Below, piece by piece: positions 7,912 to 15,713 of a stretch of DNA of 64,000 nucleotides. The DNA lies in contig JBIOXV010000111.1 of assembly GCA_044869805.1 (NCBI GenBank), positions 18,238 to 82,237 of the forward strand, in the 5' to 3' direction. The position numbers were made by a program, and so were the translations under genes. This DNA comes from CAWDVR01 sp044869805 (lineage in GTDB: Bacteria > Acidobacteriota > Thermoanaerobaculia > Multivoradales > SZUA-115). The notes under the pieces are model-generated. The model saw only the letters and a list, made by a program, of their open reading frames with translations, was not told the DNA's origin and searched no databases. Positions within the stretch are counted from its first letter, which is position 1, and each line of letters opens with the position of its first letter.

Positions 7912-9083
7912 GCGAGCCCACCTCTCTCGCCGCGCCGCCCGAGCCCCGTTCGCCCTGGCAGCGGCTCTATGCGGCGGCCCACGGCGCACGTCGCCGCTGG
8001 TACGCCTCGCACGCACGTGCCCTGCCGCGGCCGGTGCTGTCGGTGGGCAACCTGCACTGGGGCGGCAGCGGCAAGACGCCGCTGGTCGCCGCCATCGCCG
8101 CTCGCGTGCGTGATTCACAGCTCGGTCTTGGGGGGCTCGGTCCCGGGGCGCTGGGCCGCGGGGGCCTGCGGGTGGCGATCCTGTCGCGCGGCTACGCCGG
8201 TCGCGGCAAGGGTACGCGGCTGGTCTCGACCTGGGAACGGGGCCCGCTGCTCTCGCCGGGCGAGGCCGGCGACGAGCCCGTGCTGCTGGCGCGCTCGCTG
8301 CCCGGGGTGGCGGTGGTGGTGGGCGCGGACCGGCACCGGGCCGGGCTCGCCGCCCTCACCGAGCTGGCGCCGCCGCCCGACCTCTTTCTTCTGGACGACG
8401 GGTTCTCGCACCTCCGGCTGGAGCGCAACCTCGACCTCCTCGCCTTCCCGGCCGCCGACCCCTTCGCCGGCGGGCGCCTGCCGCCCTCCGGTCGGTTGCG
8501 CGAGCCGCTGTCGGCGTCGGCGCGCGCCGGCGCCGCCCTGCTCACCGGGGCCGGCGTGGGCCCCGGGGAGGCGGCCGAGCTGGGCCGCGTGCTCGCCCGT
8601 TTCGGCTTTGCCGGCCCCGCCTTCGCCGCGCCGGCGCGCTTCGGCCCGCCGCGTCTGGTCCAGGGCGGCCCAGCCGGGGCACTGCCGGCCGGCGCGCCCC
8701 TCCGGGCTGGCGCAAGAGTTCTCCTGGCGAGCGGCATCGCCCGGCCGGCAGCCTTTCGCGCCGCGGCCGAGGGGATGAGCCTGGTGGTGGCCGGCGAGCT
8801 GGCGTTTCCCGATCACCACGCCTTCCCCGAGGCCAGCCGCGAGCGGATCGAGGCGGCGTTCGCGGCGAGCGGGGCGGACGCCGTGCTGGTCACCGAGAAG
8901 GATGCCGTGAAGCTCGCGCCGGCGCCCGTAGCGCGCGCCGCGCAGCCCGGCGAGCGCGCGCTCTCCGTGCCCCTGGCCGAGCTGCCCATGGCCCTCGATC
9001 CCGAGCCCGCGTTCTGGGCCTGGCTCGAGGCCCGGCTCGCCGCGATCCTCGCGCCGTGGGGCGCCACGGAGGTGGGCCGGTGA
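7908..9083 (+). CDS. lpxK: Tetraacyldisaccharide 4'-kinase
   Basis: 391 aa. Phosphorylates the 4' position of the lipid A disaccharide to give lipid IVA, the substrate of WaaA just upstream. The Walker A motif GNLHWGGSGKTPLV (about residues 46-59) and the family signature LLDDGFSHLRLERNLDLLAF (about 162-181) are intact. An N-terminal amphipathic/membrane segment is weak. A short Gly/Leu-rich insertion (about 70-85) interrupts the P-loop domain relative to what I recall of E. coli LpxK. The ATG overlaps the waaA stop (ATGA) and the stop overlaps the next start (GTGA), so the three lipid A genes are coupled. Confidence 0.94.
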   Translation: MSEPTSLAAPPEPRSPWQRLYAAAHGARRRWYASHARALPRPVLSVGNLHWGGSGKTPLVAAIAARVRDSQLGLGGLGPGALGRGGLRVAILSRGYAGRGKGTRLVSTWERGPLLSPGEAGDEPVLLARSLPGVAVVVGADRHRAGLAALTELAPPPDLFLLDDGFSHLRLERNLDLLAFPAADPFAGGRLPPSGRLREPLSASARAGAALLTGAGVGPGEAAELGRVLARFGFAGPAFAAPARFGPPRLVQGGPAGALPAGAPLRAGARVLLASGIARPAAFRAAAEGMSLVVAGELAFPDHHAFPEASRERIEAAFAASGADAVLVTEKDAVKLAPAPVARAAQPGERALSVPLAELPMALDPEPAFWAWLEARLAAILAPWGATEVGR

Positions 9084-9973
9084 AGGACGCTCCCGTCCGC
9101 CACCGCCTCGAGCAGGGCGGCTACCTCGCGGTCAAGGGCCTGCTGCGGCTCCTTCCCCATCTGGCGGCTCGCGGCCTCGGCCGCCGGCTGGGCGACCTCG
9201 CCTGGCTCGCCGCTGGCTCGCGGCGCGAGGTGACGCGCGCCAACCTCGCGCTCGTCTTCCCGGAGCTCGCCTCCGCCGAGCGCGAACGGCTGGCCCGGGA
9301 GAGCTTCCGGCACCTCGGGGCCGCGCTCTGCGACACCCTCTCGGCGATGCGCTTCGATCTCGTGGCGCTGTGCCGCCGCCTGGCGTACGAGGGCTGGGAT
9401 CACCTGGCCGAGGCCAAGGCGCGCGGCCGGGGCTGCTTCGTGCTCTCCGCGCACCTCGGCCACTGGGAGATCGCGGCGCACGTGGCCGGCGCCTACTTCG
9501 GGCCCTTGTCGGTGGTCGGGCGGCCGCTCGACAATCCCCACCTCGACCGCGAGCTCCTGGCCTTTCGCGGCCGCTTCGGCAATCTGACCTTGACCAAGCG
9601 CGGCGCGGTGCGCGGCATGCTGCGCGCGCTCGACGAGGGCGGCATCGTGGGCATCCTGATCGACCAGCGGGTGCGGGAGAGCGAGGGCATCCGGGCGCCG
9701 TTCTTCGGCCGGCCGTCGCTCGCCAGCCCGGTGCTCGCCAGGTTGTCGCTGCGCACCGGGGCGCCGGTAGTGCCGATCTTCGCCTTCGGCGAGCCGCGCG
9801 GCCGCTACCGCTTCGTGGCGCGGCCGGCGATCGAGCCTGTCGGCGACCCCAAGGACGAGGCCGCGGTCGCCGCCATGACCCGCCTCTACCTCGAGGCCAC
9901 CGAGCGCGAGATCCGCGGCCGTCCCGCGGAGTGGATGTGGATGCACCGGCGATGGAAGGAGGAGAGCGCTTGA
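9080..9973 (+). CDS. LpxL/HtrB-family lipid A secondary acyltransferase
   Basis: 297 aa. Membrane-associated acyltransferase (lysophospholipid acyltransferase superfamily) expected to add a secondary acyl chain to Kdo2-lipid IVA. The catalytic H-x4-E motif appears as SAHLGHWE (about residue 131), with a downstream VGILIDQRV block and FFGRPSLASPVLARLSLRTGAPVVPIFAF, both typical of LpxL. The GTG start at 9080 overlaps the lpxK stop. The ORF can also be extended to an ATG at 9056 inside lpxK, but the overlap pattern of the operon favours GTG. Its stop overlaps the TTG start of the diguanylate cyclase. Confidence 0.9.
   Translation: MKDAPVRHRLEQGGYLAVKGLLRLLPHLAARGLGRRLGDLAWLAAGSRREVTRANLALVFPELASAERERLARESFRHLGAALCDTLSAMRFDLVALCRRLAYEGWDHLAEAKARGRGCFVLSAHLGHWEIAAHVAGAYFGPLSVVGRPLDNPHLDRELLAFRGRFGNLTLTKRGAVRGMLRALDEGGIVGILIDQRVRESEGIRAPFFGRPSLASPVLARLSLRTGAPVVPIFAFGEPRGRYRFVARPAIEPVGDPKDEAAVAAMTRLYLEATEREIRGRPAEWMWMHRRWKEESA
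9956..9964 (+). promoter_or_regulatory. Strong Shine-Dalgarno that fixes a TTG start
   Basis: AAGGAGGAG lies 5 nt before TTG 9970. It supports a TTG initiation codon for the diguanylate cyclase gene, overlapping the preceding stop codon, rather than any of the upstream in-frame ATGs that lie within the acyltransferase gene. Confidence 0.7.
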
Positions 9974-11733
9974 AGATCGCCGCCCGCCGTGCCTGGGGCC
10001 CGCTCGCGCTGCTCGCCGTGACGGCGATCGCCCTGGTGACCGCGGGCCAGGTGCCGGCGTTGGCGCCGCGCGGCGCGGTCGGCGACCTCGGCCACTTCCT
10101 CGCCACCCTGGTGGTGGCCGCCGCCGCCGGCCTGCACCGGCCGTTCGCGGGCTCGAGCCTCGGCCTCGGTACCCTGGTGCTGCCGCCGGCCTTCGTGCTC
10201 CTCGGCGCGCTGCCATCGGCGCTCGCCGCGGGCGGCGCGGTGGCCGCGATCGAGCTCGTACACCGTGGCCTGGTGCGTGGCAACCCGTCGCTTCCCCCCG
10301 AGCGGCGGCGCCTCGGCCGCAGCCTGGTGGCGGCCGCCCAGGCGGCCCTCGCCACGCTCGCCGCCGGCGCCTGCTGGAACCTCGCGGCAGGCGAGCCCGG
10401 CGCCGCGGGCTGGGTGCTCTACGACGCCACCGTGGCCGGCGCCGCCGCCTACCTGCTGCTCGGCATCGGCCTGCGCTTCGTCGACCATCGCCTGCACCGG
10501 CCGGCCGAGCGGGCCGAGGCGCTGGGCGTGCTCATCCCCCTGGGGCTCGACCTGGCGGGGTTCTGGGCCGGCGCCGCGCTCGCCACCGTGGCCTCGGCCT
10601 CCGCGGCGCCAGCCCTCGGGGCCCCGCTCACCGGGACGCGGGGCGTGGGCCTCGCCTTCGCCCTCGCCGCCGCCCTCGCCCTGCTCTCGCTCGAGGCCTT
10701 CCGCAACGGCCGCCGGCTGGTCGCCGCCGAGCAGCGGGCCTCGGAGCTCGAGGAAGTGCACCGCGCCGGTCAACGGGTGATCAGCGGCAGCCCGCAGCTC
10801 GTGGCGCTCGCCGACCAGATCCGCGCCGAGTGCGCCAAGCTGCTGCGCTTCCGCTGGTTCCAACTGGCGCTGGAGAGCGGCGGCGTGCGCCGGAGCTGGG
10901 CGGCGGGCCCCGACGGCGTGCTCTACGAGGGCGCACCCAACCCGGAGCGCACGCCCCCGGCGCTGCCCGGCTTCCACCGCCGCTCGAGCTGGAGGCTGCT
11001 CGACTACCCCCTGGTGGCCGACGGGCGGGCGCTCGCCACCCTGCGGCTGTGGTGCGACCCGCGGGCGGTCGACGCCTCGGAGGTGGCCCTGGTCGAGGCC
11101 CTGCTGCCGCAGCTCACCGCCTCGGTCGACCGCGCGCTGCTCGACCGCGACGCCAAGCTCGACCCGCTGACCGGGGTGGCCATGCGCCGGGTGCTGGAAC
11201 AGAAGCTGGAGGAGACCTACCGCGCCTGCGTCGAGGACGGCGGCTCGATGGCCCTCCTGCTTTGCGACCTCGACCACTTCAAGCGCATCAACGACACCTA
11301 CGGCCACGCGGTCGGCGACCAGGCGCTGGTCGCCGTGGCCCGCGTGCTCGCCGGCCGCATCAAGCAGCGCGACCTGTGCTGCCGCTATGGCGGCGAGGAG
11401 TTCGTGCTGCTGCTGGCGGACGCCGATGGCGCCACCGGCCTGGTGGTGGCCGAGCGGCTGCGCAAGGAGGTCGAGAAGCTGCCGCTCGCGGTGGACGGCA
11501 AGCGGGTGCCGTTGACCCTCTCGGCCGGCGTCGCCGCCTTCCCCGAGCTCTACGTCAGCTCGCCGGCCGAGCTCGCGCAGCTCGCCGACAACGCCCTCTA
11601 CCAGGCCAAGCACCGGGGCCGGAACCTCTGCCTGCTGGACGTCGGCCGTGGCCGCTTCCGCACCCCGGCCGGCACCGTCTTCACCTCGGCCGAGGCGCAG
11701 GACGAGCCCGCGCCGCCGCGGATCTTCGCCTGA
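9970..11733 (+). CDS. Membrane-bound GGDEF diguanylate cyclase
   Basis: 587 aa. Makes cyclic di-GMP from two GTP. About residues 1-250 form a multi-helix membrane sensor domain (roughly seven or eight hydrophobic segments), followed by a short coiled coil (VAAEQRASELEEVHRAG), a GAF-like region (about 265-390), and a C-terminal GGDEF domain (about 398-560). The active-site loop is GGEEF (in CCRYGGEEFVLLL), with the metal/GTP residues CDLDHFKRINDTYGHAVGD, so the enzyme should be active. The inhibitory site is altered: the position of RxxD reads KQRD, predicting weak or no product inhibition. It is co-transcribed with lipid A synthesis genes, an unusual pairing. Confidence 0.9.
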   Translation: MKIAARRAWGPLALLAVTAIALVTAGQVPALAPRGAVGDLGHFLATLVVAAAAGLHRPFAGSSLGLGTLVLPPAFVLLGALPSALAAGGAVAAIELVHRGLVRGNPSLPPERRRLGRSLVAAAQAALATLAAGACWNLAAGEPGAAGWVLYDATVAGAAAYLLLGIGLRFVDHRLHRPAERAEALGVLIPLGLDLAGFWAGAALATVASASAAPALGAPLTGTRGVGLAFALAAALALLSLEAFRNGRRLVAAEQRASELEEVHRAGQRVISGSPQLVALADQIRAECAKLLRFRWFQLALESGGVRRSWAAGPDGVLYEGAPNPERTPPALPGFHRRSSWRLLDYPLVADGRALATLRLWCDPRAVDASEVALVEALLPQLTASVDRALLDRDAKLDPLTGVAMRRVLEQKLEETYRACVEDGGSMALLLCDLDHFKRINDTYGHAVGDQALVAVARVLAGRIKQRDLCCRYGGEEFVLLLADADGATGLVVAERLRKEVEKLPLAVDGKRVPLTLSAGVAAFPELYVSSPAELAQLADNALYQAKHRGRNLCLLDVGRGRFRTPAGTVFTSAEAQDEPAPPRIFA

Positions 11734-11771
11734 CCGGCAGTGGCGAGACCGCAACGGCTGACAGCAGGGAT

Positions 11772-11834
11772 CCTGTAGCGGCAGGCCTCGTGCCTGCCCG
11801 TCCTCAGGGCGGCCACGCGGGCCGCCCCTACAGG
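11772..11834. repeat. REP-like palindromic intergenic element
   Basis: A 63-bp element bounded by CCTGTAG / CTACAGG inverted ends. Inside are two hairpins: GGCAGGC-(5)-GCCTGCC at 11780-11798 and GGGCGGCC-(5)-GGCCGCCC at 11807-11827. The 'GGCAGGCCTCGTGCCTGCC...GGGCGGCC' composition resembles dispersed extragenic palindromes. No second copy was noticed in this window. Confidence 0.65.
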
Positions 11835-11849
11835 TCTGAACCCCGGTGC

Positions 11850-11855
11850 TAAGCT
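11850..11855 (+). promoter_or_regulatory. -10 box of a probable leaderless promoter
   Basis: TAAGCT ends exactly 7 nt before the ATG at 11863, putting the predicted transcription start at or next to the start codon. There is no Shine-Dalgarno. Three other genes up to 15.7 kb show the same TAnnnT-7 nt-start arrangement. Confidence 0.5.
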
Positions 11856-11862
11856 CCCGGCG

Positions 11863-12381
11863 ATGACCCTGCCCGCCCCCGAGCCCCCCGGTCCCGCCCG
11901 CGACTGGGAGCTGCTGCGCGCCCGCGTCGCGGCCTGGCTCCTGGGCGAAGGCTGGCAGCTCTCCGAGAAGAACCACGAGGACGCCGTCTGGCTGCTCGAA
12001 GCCACCGACAACCAGGGCCGGCACCTGGTGGTCGGGCAGCGCCGGGGCAAGGTCGAGCAGGTGCTGCTCGAAGGGGCGGTGGCCCTCTCCGACCAGCACC
12101 AGCAGCGCTTCCTGGCCCTGCCCCACGTCACCCGCCAGGAAGTGCTTTGGGACCTGCGCTTCACCCTCCTCGCCTTGGGGGTCGACTTCCACGGCGTGCA
12201 GGAGCCCTTCCAGCGCGTGGTGCTCGGCCAGCGGATCTACGAGGACGCTCTGACCCGCGACCGCTTCACCCAGCGTGTCAGCCAGGTGCGCAACGCCATC
12301 CTCGCCGTGCTGTGGACCGTGGCCCGGCGGCTGGATCAGGCGGCGCCTCCGCCGGAGGCCCACGAGGCCGGAGTCAACTGA
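11863..12381 (+). CDS. DUF2299-like conserved protein
   Basis: 172 aa, soluble, no signal peptide or membrane segment. The pattern WLLGEGWQLSEKNHEDAVWLLEATDNQGRHLVVGQ...KVEQVLLEGAVALSDQHQQRFLAL looks like the DUF2299/YbjN-type alpha-beta fold (small chaperone-like proteins), but I make this link from memory and at low identity. The remainder is a helical region ending in a Pro/Glu-rich tail. The ATG has no ribosome-binding site and a -10 box sits 7 nt upstream, suggesting a leaderless transcript. Function unknown; it precedes two regulators but shows no clear operon with them. Confidence 0.7.
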   Translation: MTLPAPEPPGPARDWELLRARVAAWLLGEGWQLSEKNHEDAVWLLEATDNQGRHLVVGQRRGKVEQVLLEGAVALSDQHQQRFLALPHVTRQEVLWDLRFTLLALGVDFHGVQEPFQRVVLGQRIYEDALTRDRFTQRVSQVRNAILAVLWTVARRLDQAAPPPEAHEAGVN

Positions 12382-12473
12382 AGCGCCCGGATCTCAGGCG
12401 GCACTTTTCTTCCAGTGTTCTCAGGCGCTTGGGGGGTTTTCCTCAGGAGCCCCGATCTTCTTTCCCCGAGGTG

Positions 12474-12479
12474 TAAACT
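12474..12479 (+). promoter_or_regulatory. -10 box of a probable leaderless promoter for the first Xre-like gene
   Basis: TAAACT ends 7 nt before ATG 12487. No recognisable -35 hexamer and no Shine-Dalgarno are present. Confidence 0.5.
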
Positions 12480-12486
12480 CCTGATC

Positions 12487-12882
12487 ATGCCGAACGAGGA
12501 AGAGATTGCCGGAATCCTGTCACTTCTGAAGCGCGCGATCCGCAGCTCCGGCCTCAGCCAGAAAGAAGTGGACCGCCGCATCGGCGTGCAGCCCGGCTAT
12601 CTGTCGCAGGTGATGATCGGCCGGCTCGACCTCAAGCTCAAGCACCTGCTCAAGGCCCTGGAGGTGATCGGAGTCGATCCGGTCAGCTTCTTCCAGCTTG
12701 CTTTCCCCGTCGATCGCCAGCTCGAGCCCTCGAGCGGCGACCTGCTGCGGCTGCTGCCCAAGGTCAACGGCGCCGGCTCGGCCCCGGCATCCGAGGCGGC
12801 GCCGGCCGAAGGCTCCCTCGAACGGCTGGTGGCGCGGGCGCTCGCCGAGGAGCTGCGCCTCGAACCTTCTCTTTTGCGGTAA
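12487..12882 (+). CDS. Xre-family helix-turn-helix protein (copy 1 of a tandem pair)
   Basis: 131 aa. Residues ~5-65 are an HTH_3-type domain: LLKRAIRSSGLSQKEVDRRIGVQPGYLSQVMIGRLDLKLKHLLKALEVIGVDP, with the SQKEVDRRIG and YLSQV elements forming the DNA-contact helices. A Pro/Ala/Ser-rich linker leads to a short C-terminal helix. It is a paralogue of the next gene: the same layout, spacing and HTH phrases recur. The open frame starts at 12415, but the -10 box and first family-like residue point to ATG 12487. Likely a DNA-binding regulator; its target is unknown. Confidence 0.8.
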   Translation: MPNEEEIAGILSLLKRAIRSSGLSQKEVDRRIGVQPGYLSQVMIGRLDLKLKHLLKALEVIGVDPVSFFQLAFPVDRQLEPSSGDLLRLLPKVNGAGSAPASEAAPAEGSLERLVARALAEELRLEPSLLR

Positions 12883-12885
12883 GAT
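12880..12885 (+). promoter_or_regulatory. -10 box formed partly by the stop codon of the first Xre-like gene
   Basis: TAAGAT lies 7 nt before GTG 12893. Its TAA is the stop codon of the upstream gene (12880-12882). The exact 7-nt distance, shared with three neighbours, favours GTG 12893 over ATG 12884, which would overlap the box. Confidence 0.4.
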
Positions 12886-12892
12886 GCGTACC

Positions 12893-13345
12893 GTGAACTC
12901 AGAAGAACTCCTCCCCCGCTGCTTGAAGTTGTTGCAGGGCGCAATCCGCGCCTCGGGCATGACGCAGACCGAGGTCGACGGCCACATCGGCCGCCGTCGC
13001 GGCTACCTCTCCCACGTCTTCCAGCGACGCGTGGACCTGAAAGTGGTCGACCTGCTGCGTACGCTGCAGGTGCTCGGCATCTCACCGAGCCGGTTCTTCG
13101 AGTCGGTGCCCCGGGCCGCCGCACCGGCGAGCGCCGGCGTGCTGCACCTGCTGGCCGAGCGGCTGGCCCAGGAGCCGGCGCGGGCCCCTCAGCCGGCCGC
13201 GGCTGCGCCCGAGCCGGGCCCGTCGCAGGCGCTCCAGGCGACCCTGGACCCGGCGGACGAGGCGCAGCTCGAGGAGCGGGTGCGCACGGTGCTGCGCTCG
13301 ATCCTGATGCAGCTCGGGCAGCAGAGCCGCGCCCACGGCTCGTAG
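12893..13345 (+). CDS. Xre-family helix-turn-helix protein (copy 2 of a tandem pair)
   Basis: 150 aa from GTG 12893 (153 aa from ATG 12884). The N-terminal domain (CLKLLQGAIRASGMTQTEVDGHIGRRRGYLSHVFQRRVDLKVVDLLRTLQVLGISPSRFF) aligns helix for helix with the upstream gene, showing a tandem duplication. A Pro/Ala-rich linker and a C-terminal helix (LEERVRTVLRSILMQLG) follow; the latter could dimerise. The two copies differ in the recognition helix (QPGYLSQVM against RRGYLSHVF), so they may bind different sites or form a heterodimer. Confidence 0.8.
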   Translation: MNSEELLPRCLKLLQGAIRASGMTQTEVDGHIGRRRGYLSHVFQRRVDLKVVDLLRTLQVLGISPSRFFESVPRAAAPASAGVLHLLAERLAQEPARAPQPAAAAPEPGPSQALQATLDPADEAQLEERVRTVLRSILMQLGQQSRAHGS

Positions 13346-13478
13346 AGAAACCGTCGCCAGCCGCCCACCTGCTGCGTCGCGGGCACCTCCGGCAACCTTG
13401 CCGGCCCTCGGCCGCTCTGATACCTTGCCGGCACAGTCGAGATCGTTCGCAAGTTCGGACTTCCGCGCCGGGGGCCTC

Positions 13479-15293
13479 ATGAAGGGACTCTGTCTTAGCA
13501 CTGGCGGCGAGCGTGGTGTGGAGTGGCTCGCCGCGGTGGCGCTCGCCGCCGCGGCCGCGTGGCTCGCGCCGGCTCCGCTCTCGGCGCAGGACCCCTCCAC
13601 GCCGGTCACACCCGAGATGAAGCAGGTCACGGTGGACCTCGGCTCGGGGACCATCAACGCCGTGCTGCCGTTCGACGAGCCCTTCCTGCTGGTGGGGACC
13701 CCGCCGCCGCAGACGATCCGGATCGAGGCCACCTACTGCGAGATCGCGGAGCGCTCGGCCCGCGAGCTGGGGAGCCTGCTCGCCAACGCCCCTGCCTCGA
13801 GCGGCAGTCTGAGCCTCTGCGTGGGCGGCCCGGCCAAGGCCAACCGGCTCCTGCCCTGGACCGGCCAGACCACGAGCTTCCAGCTCCTGGTGCCCGATCG
13901 CCTGCCGGTCAACCGCAACTTCCTCTTCCAGTTCACCATCGCCCGCGCCCTCTCGGACAGCGAGCTCGCCGCGCTCAAGACCCAGGTCCGCTCCGAGCTG
14001 GATCGCGAGCTGCGAACCATCGACGCCACCCAGCCCGCGAGCCTCGGTGCCGCCCAGTACGACCAGCTCCTCGCCACCATCCGCCGCGTGCTCGCCGCCC
14101 AGCCGCTGGCCGCGGGCCAAGTGCCGCAGCCCGAAGCCGGCTCGGTCTTCGATCCCGCGGCCGCCTCCGCCGATGCCGGCGACTTCGCCCCCCCCTGGCA
14201 GGAGCCTCTGCGCCGGGTCTACGAGACGCAGCAGCAGCGCCGCGTGGTGGTTCAGCCCCTGGGCTCGGACCCGAGCTCGCGCGTCACCGCCCTGTTCACG
14301 GCGCTGCGCGCCGTGCGCCAGGACCCGGCGATCGCGGCCCTGCAGGCGGCCGTGGACGGCCTCTCGGCCGCCGACCGCTCGGACCTCTCTCACCTGCTGC
14401 CGGATGCCGCGCTCCAAGGCCTCCAGATCTTGGCGAGCGCCGACAACCAGCGCCTGGCGGCGATCGCCAGCGGTGTCGAGGCGCCGGGGGGCACCAGCGC
14501 CGCGGTGCCCGCCGACACCCTCGCCAGCGATCTCTGGACACCGACGCAGGTAACGCCGGTCGCCGCCAACGTGGCGACCACCACGTCGGCGCTGCGTGCG
14601 TTGGGGGAGCTCACCAAGACCGCCGAGCAGGTCACCGCCTTGTCCACGGCCCTGGGCCCGAACGTCGACCAGATGGCCGGCCTGCGCGCCAAGCTCGGCA
14701 TCGCGGCCGCGGCGGCCGCCTCCGTGAGCTCGAGCCTCCTCCGCATGTCCTCGATCCTCGACAGCCGGGAGAAGGCGCTCGACGACCTCGCCAACTACCT
14801 GCGGCGCGAGGCGGCGGTCAAGGTGCCGATCGTCGCCTCCTCGACCGGCAGCTTCACCACCCGTGCCGCCTTCCATATCAGCGCCGACATCGGCATCCTC
14901 TACGCCGGCGAGATCGGCGAGGTGCTGCCGTACTTCGGCGCCAACTTCTACACCCGCGCCGTCAATCGCGACGTGCCGCTCTCCGTGCTCGGCGGCTTCC
15001 GCCGCCGCTTCTCCTTCCTGCTCGGGGTGACCTACAGCTCGATCAAGGAGATGGACGGCACACGCGTGCTGCGCGACGACCTCTTCGGCAGCCAGGCGCT
15101 GGTAGCCGGCGCCGGGCTACGCCTGACCGACACCGCGCGCATCAACGGCGGCGTGCTCGTCTTCCAGGAGAACAGCCCCAACCCCCTGATCGACGACCTG
15201 CGCCTGAGCGAAGAGCTCTTTGTCTCCATCTCGTTCGACTGGAACATCAAGAGCTTGCTCGGCAAGCTGGGGACGGCCATCACCGGCCCCTAG
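13479..15293 (+). CDS. Exported envelope protein with C-terminal barrel-like region, unknown function
   Basis: 604 aa. A signal peptide ends near LSAQ (about residue 37). Residues ~45-380 are an Ala-rich domain with long helices and no family I recognise; it contains a Cys pair (TYC and SLC). The last ~140 residues alternate polar and hydrophobic residues (ISADIGILYAGEIGEVLPYFG, SFLLGVTYSSI, RINGGVLVFQE, LFVSISFDWN), as in an outer-membrane beta-barrel or a barrel-like sheet. ATG 13479 is chosen because the signal peptide starts there; the open frame begins at 13398. It is followed 21 nt later by a small gene with a strong ribosome-binding site, and the next genes also encode envelope proteins. 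Confidence 0.7.
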   Translation: MKGLCLSTGGERGVEWLAAVALAAAAAWLAPAPLSAQDPSTPVTPEMKQVTVDLGSGTINAVLPFDEPFLLVGTPPPQTIRIEATYCEIAERSARELGSLLANAPASSGSLSLCVGGPAKANRLLPWTGQTTSFQLLVPDRLPVNRNFLFQFTIARALSDSELAALKTQVRSELDRELRTIDATQPASLGAAQYDQLLATIRRVLAAQPLAAGQVPQPEAGSVFDPAAASADAGDFAPPWQEPLRRVYETQQQRRVVVQPLGSDPSSRVTALFTALRAVRQDPAIAALQAAVDGLSAADRSDLSHLLPDAALQGLQILASADNQRLAAIASGVEAPGGTSAAVPADTLASDLWTPTQVTPVAANVATTTSALRALGELTKTAEQVTALSTALGPNVDQMAGLRAKLGIAAAAAASVSSSLLRMSSILDSREKALDDLANYLRREAAVKVPIVASSTGSFTTRAAFHISADIGILYAGEIGEVLPYFGANFYTRAVNRDVPLSVLGGFRRRFSFLLGVTYSSIKEMDGTRVLRDDLFGSQALVAGAGLRLTDTARINGGVLVFQENSPNPLIDDLRLSEELFVSISFDWNIKSLLGKLGTAITGP

Positions 15294-15314
15294 CCGGCGA
15301 GGAAAGGGGAAGCG

Positions 15315-15692
15315 ATGTCGATTGCCATCAGCCGTGAGCTCGCAGCCGCGCCGACGTCCGGGGCGCTGCCTTTCGAGCCCACGCTCACCTTCCGCGCCGC
15401 CGCCACCGACGACGACGTGCTGACCGATGTGGTGTACCGCATCGTGGAGGTGGCGGGCGAGCCGCTCGACGTGGCGTTCGAGACGGCGAAGGGCCCGTTC
15501 AAAACCCTGCGCCGCGAGAAGGTGACCTTCACCGCCCTTCCCCAGGACGTGGCCGAGCCCATGCGCCTGATCCCCGCCGGCAAGGGCGACAAGCCCAAGC
15601 TGGTGACCATCTGGGCCTCGATCGTGGCGCCGGACACCGACGACGACACCTCGCCCATCGAGCGCACGGCCTGCACGGTGCGCATCCAGTAG
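15315..15692 (+). CDS. Small conserved-looking cytosolic protein, unknown function
   Basis: 125 aa. Preceded by AGGAAAGGGGAAGCG, a good ribosome-binding site. No signal peptide, membrane helix or recognised motif. The predicted all-beta pattern (LTFRAAATDDDVLTDVVYRIVEVAG, KPKLVTIWASIVAP, ACTVRI) with acidic loops (TDDDVL, DTDDDTS) hints at a compact beta-sandwich. It lies 21 nt after the 604-aa envelope protein and probably shares its transcript, so it may be a partner of that protein. Confidence 0.6.
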   Translation: MSIAISRELAAAPTSGALPFEPTLTFRAAATDDDVLTDVVYRIVEVAGEPLDVAFETAKGPFKTLRREKVTFTALPQDVAEPMRLIPAGKGDKPKLVTIWASIVAPDTDDDTSPIERTACTVRIQ

Positions 15693-15700
15693 CCGCGCCG

Positions 15701-15706
15701 TAGGAT
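15701..15706 (+). promoter_or_regulatory. -10 box of a probable leaderless promoter for the lipoprotein gene
   Basis: TAGGAT ends 7 nt before ATG 15714, which supports this ATG over the in-frame TTG at 15705 that lies inside the box. Confidence 0.4.
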
Positions 15707-15713
15707 GTTGCCC

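Noticed and set aside
6535..8118. 527-aa minus-strand open frame over waaA
   Set aside because: Low-complexity antisense frame; the plus strand encodes waaA with intact catalytic motifs.
9886..12363. 825-aa minus-strand open frame
   Set aside because: Runs antisense through both the diguanylate cyclase and DUF2299-like genes; Gln/His/Gly-biased composition typical of shadow frames.
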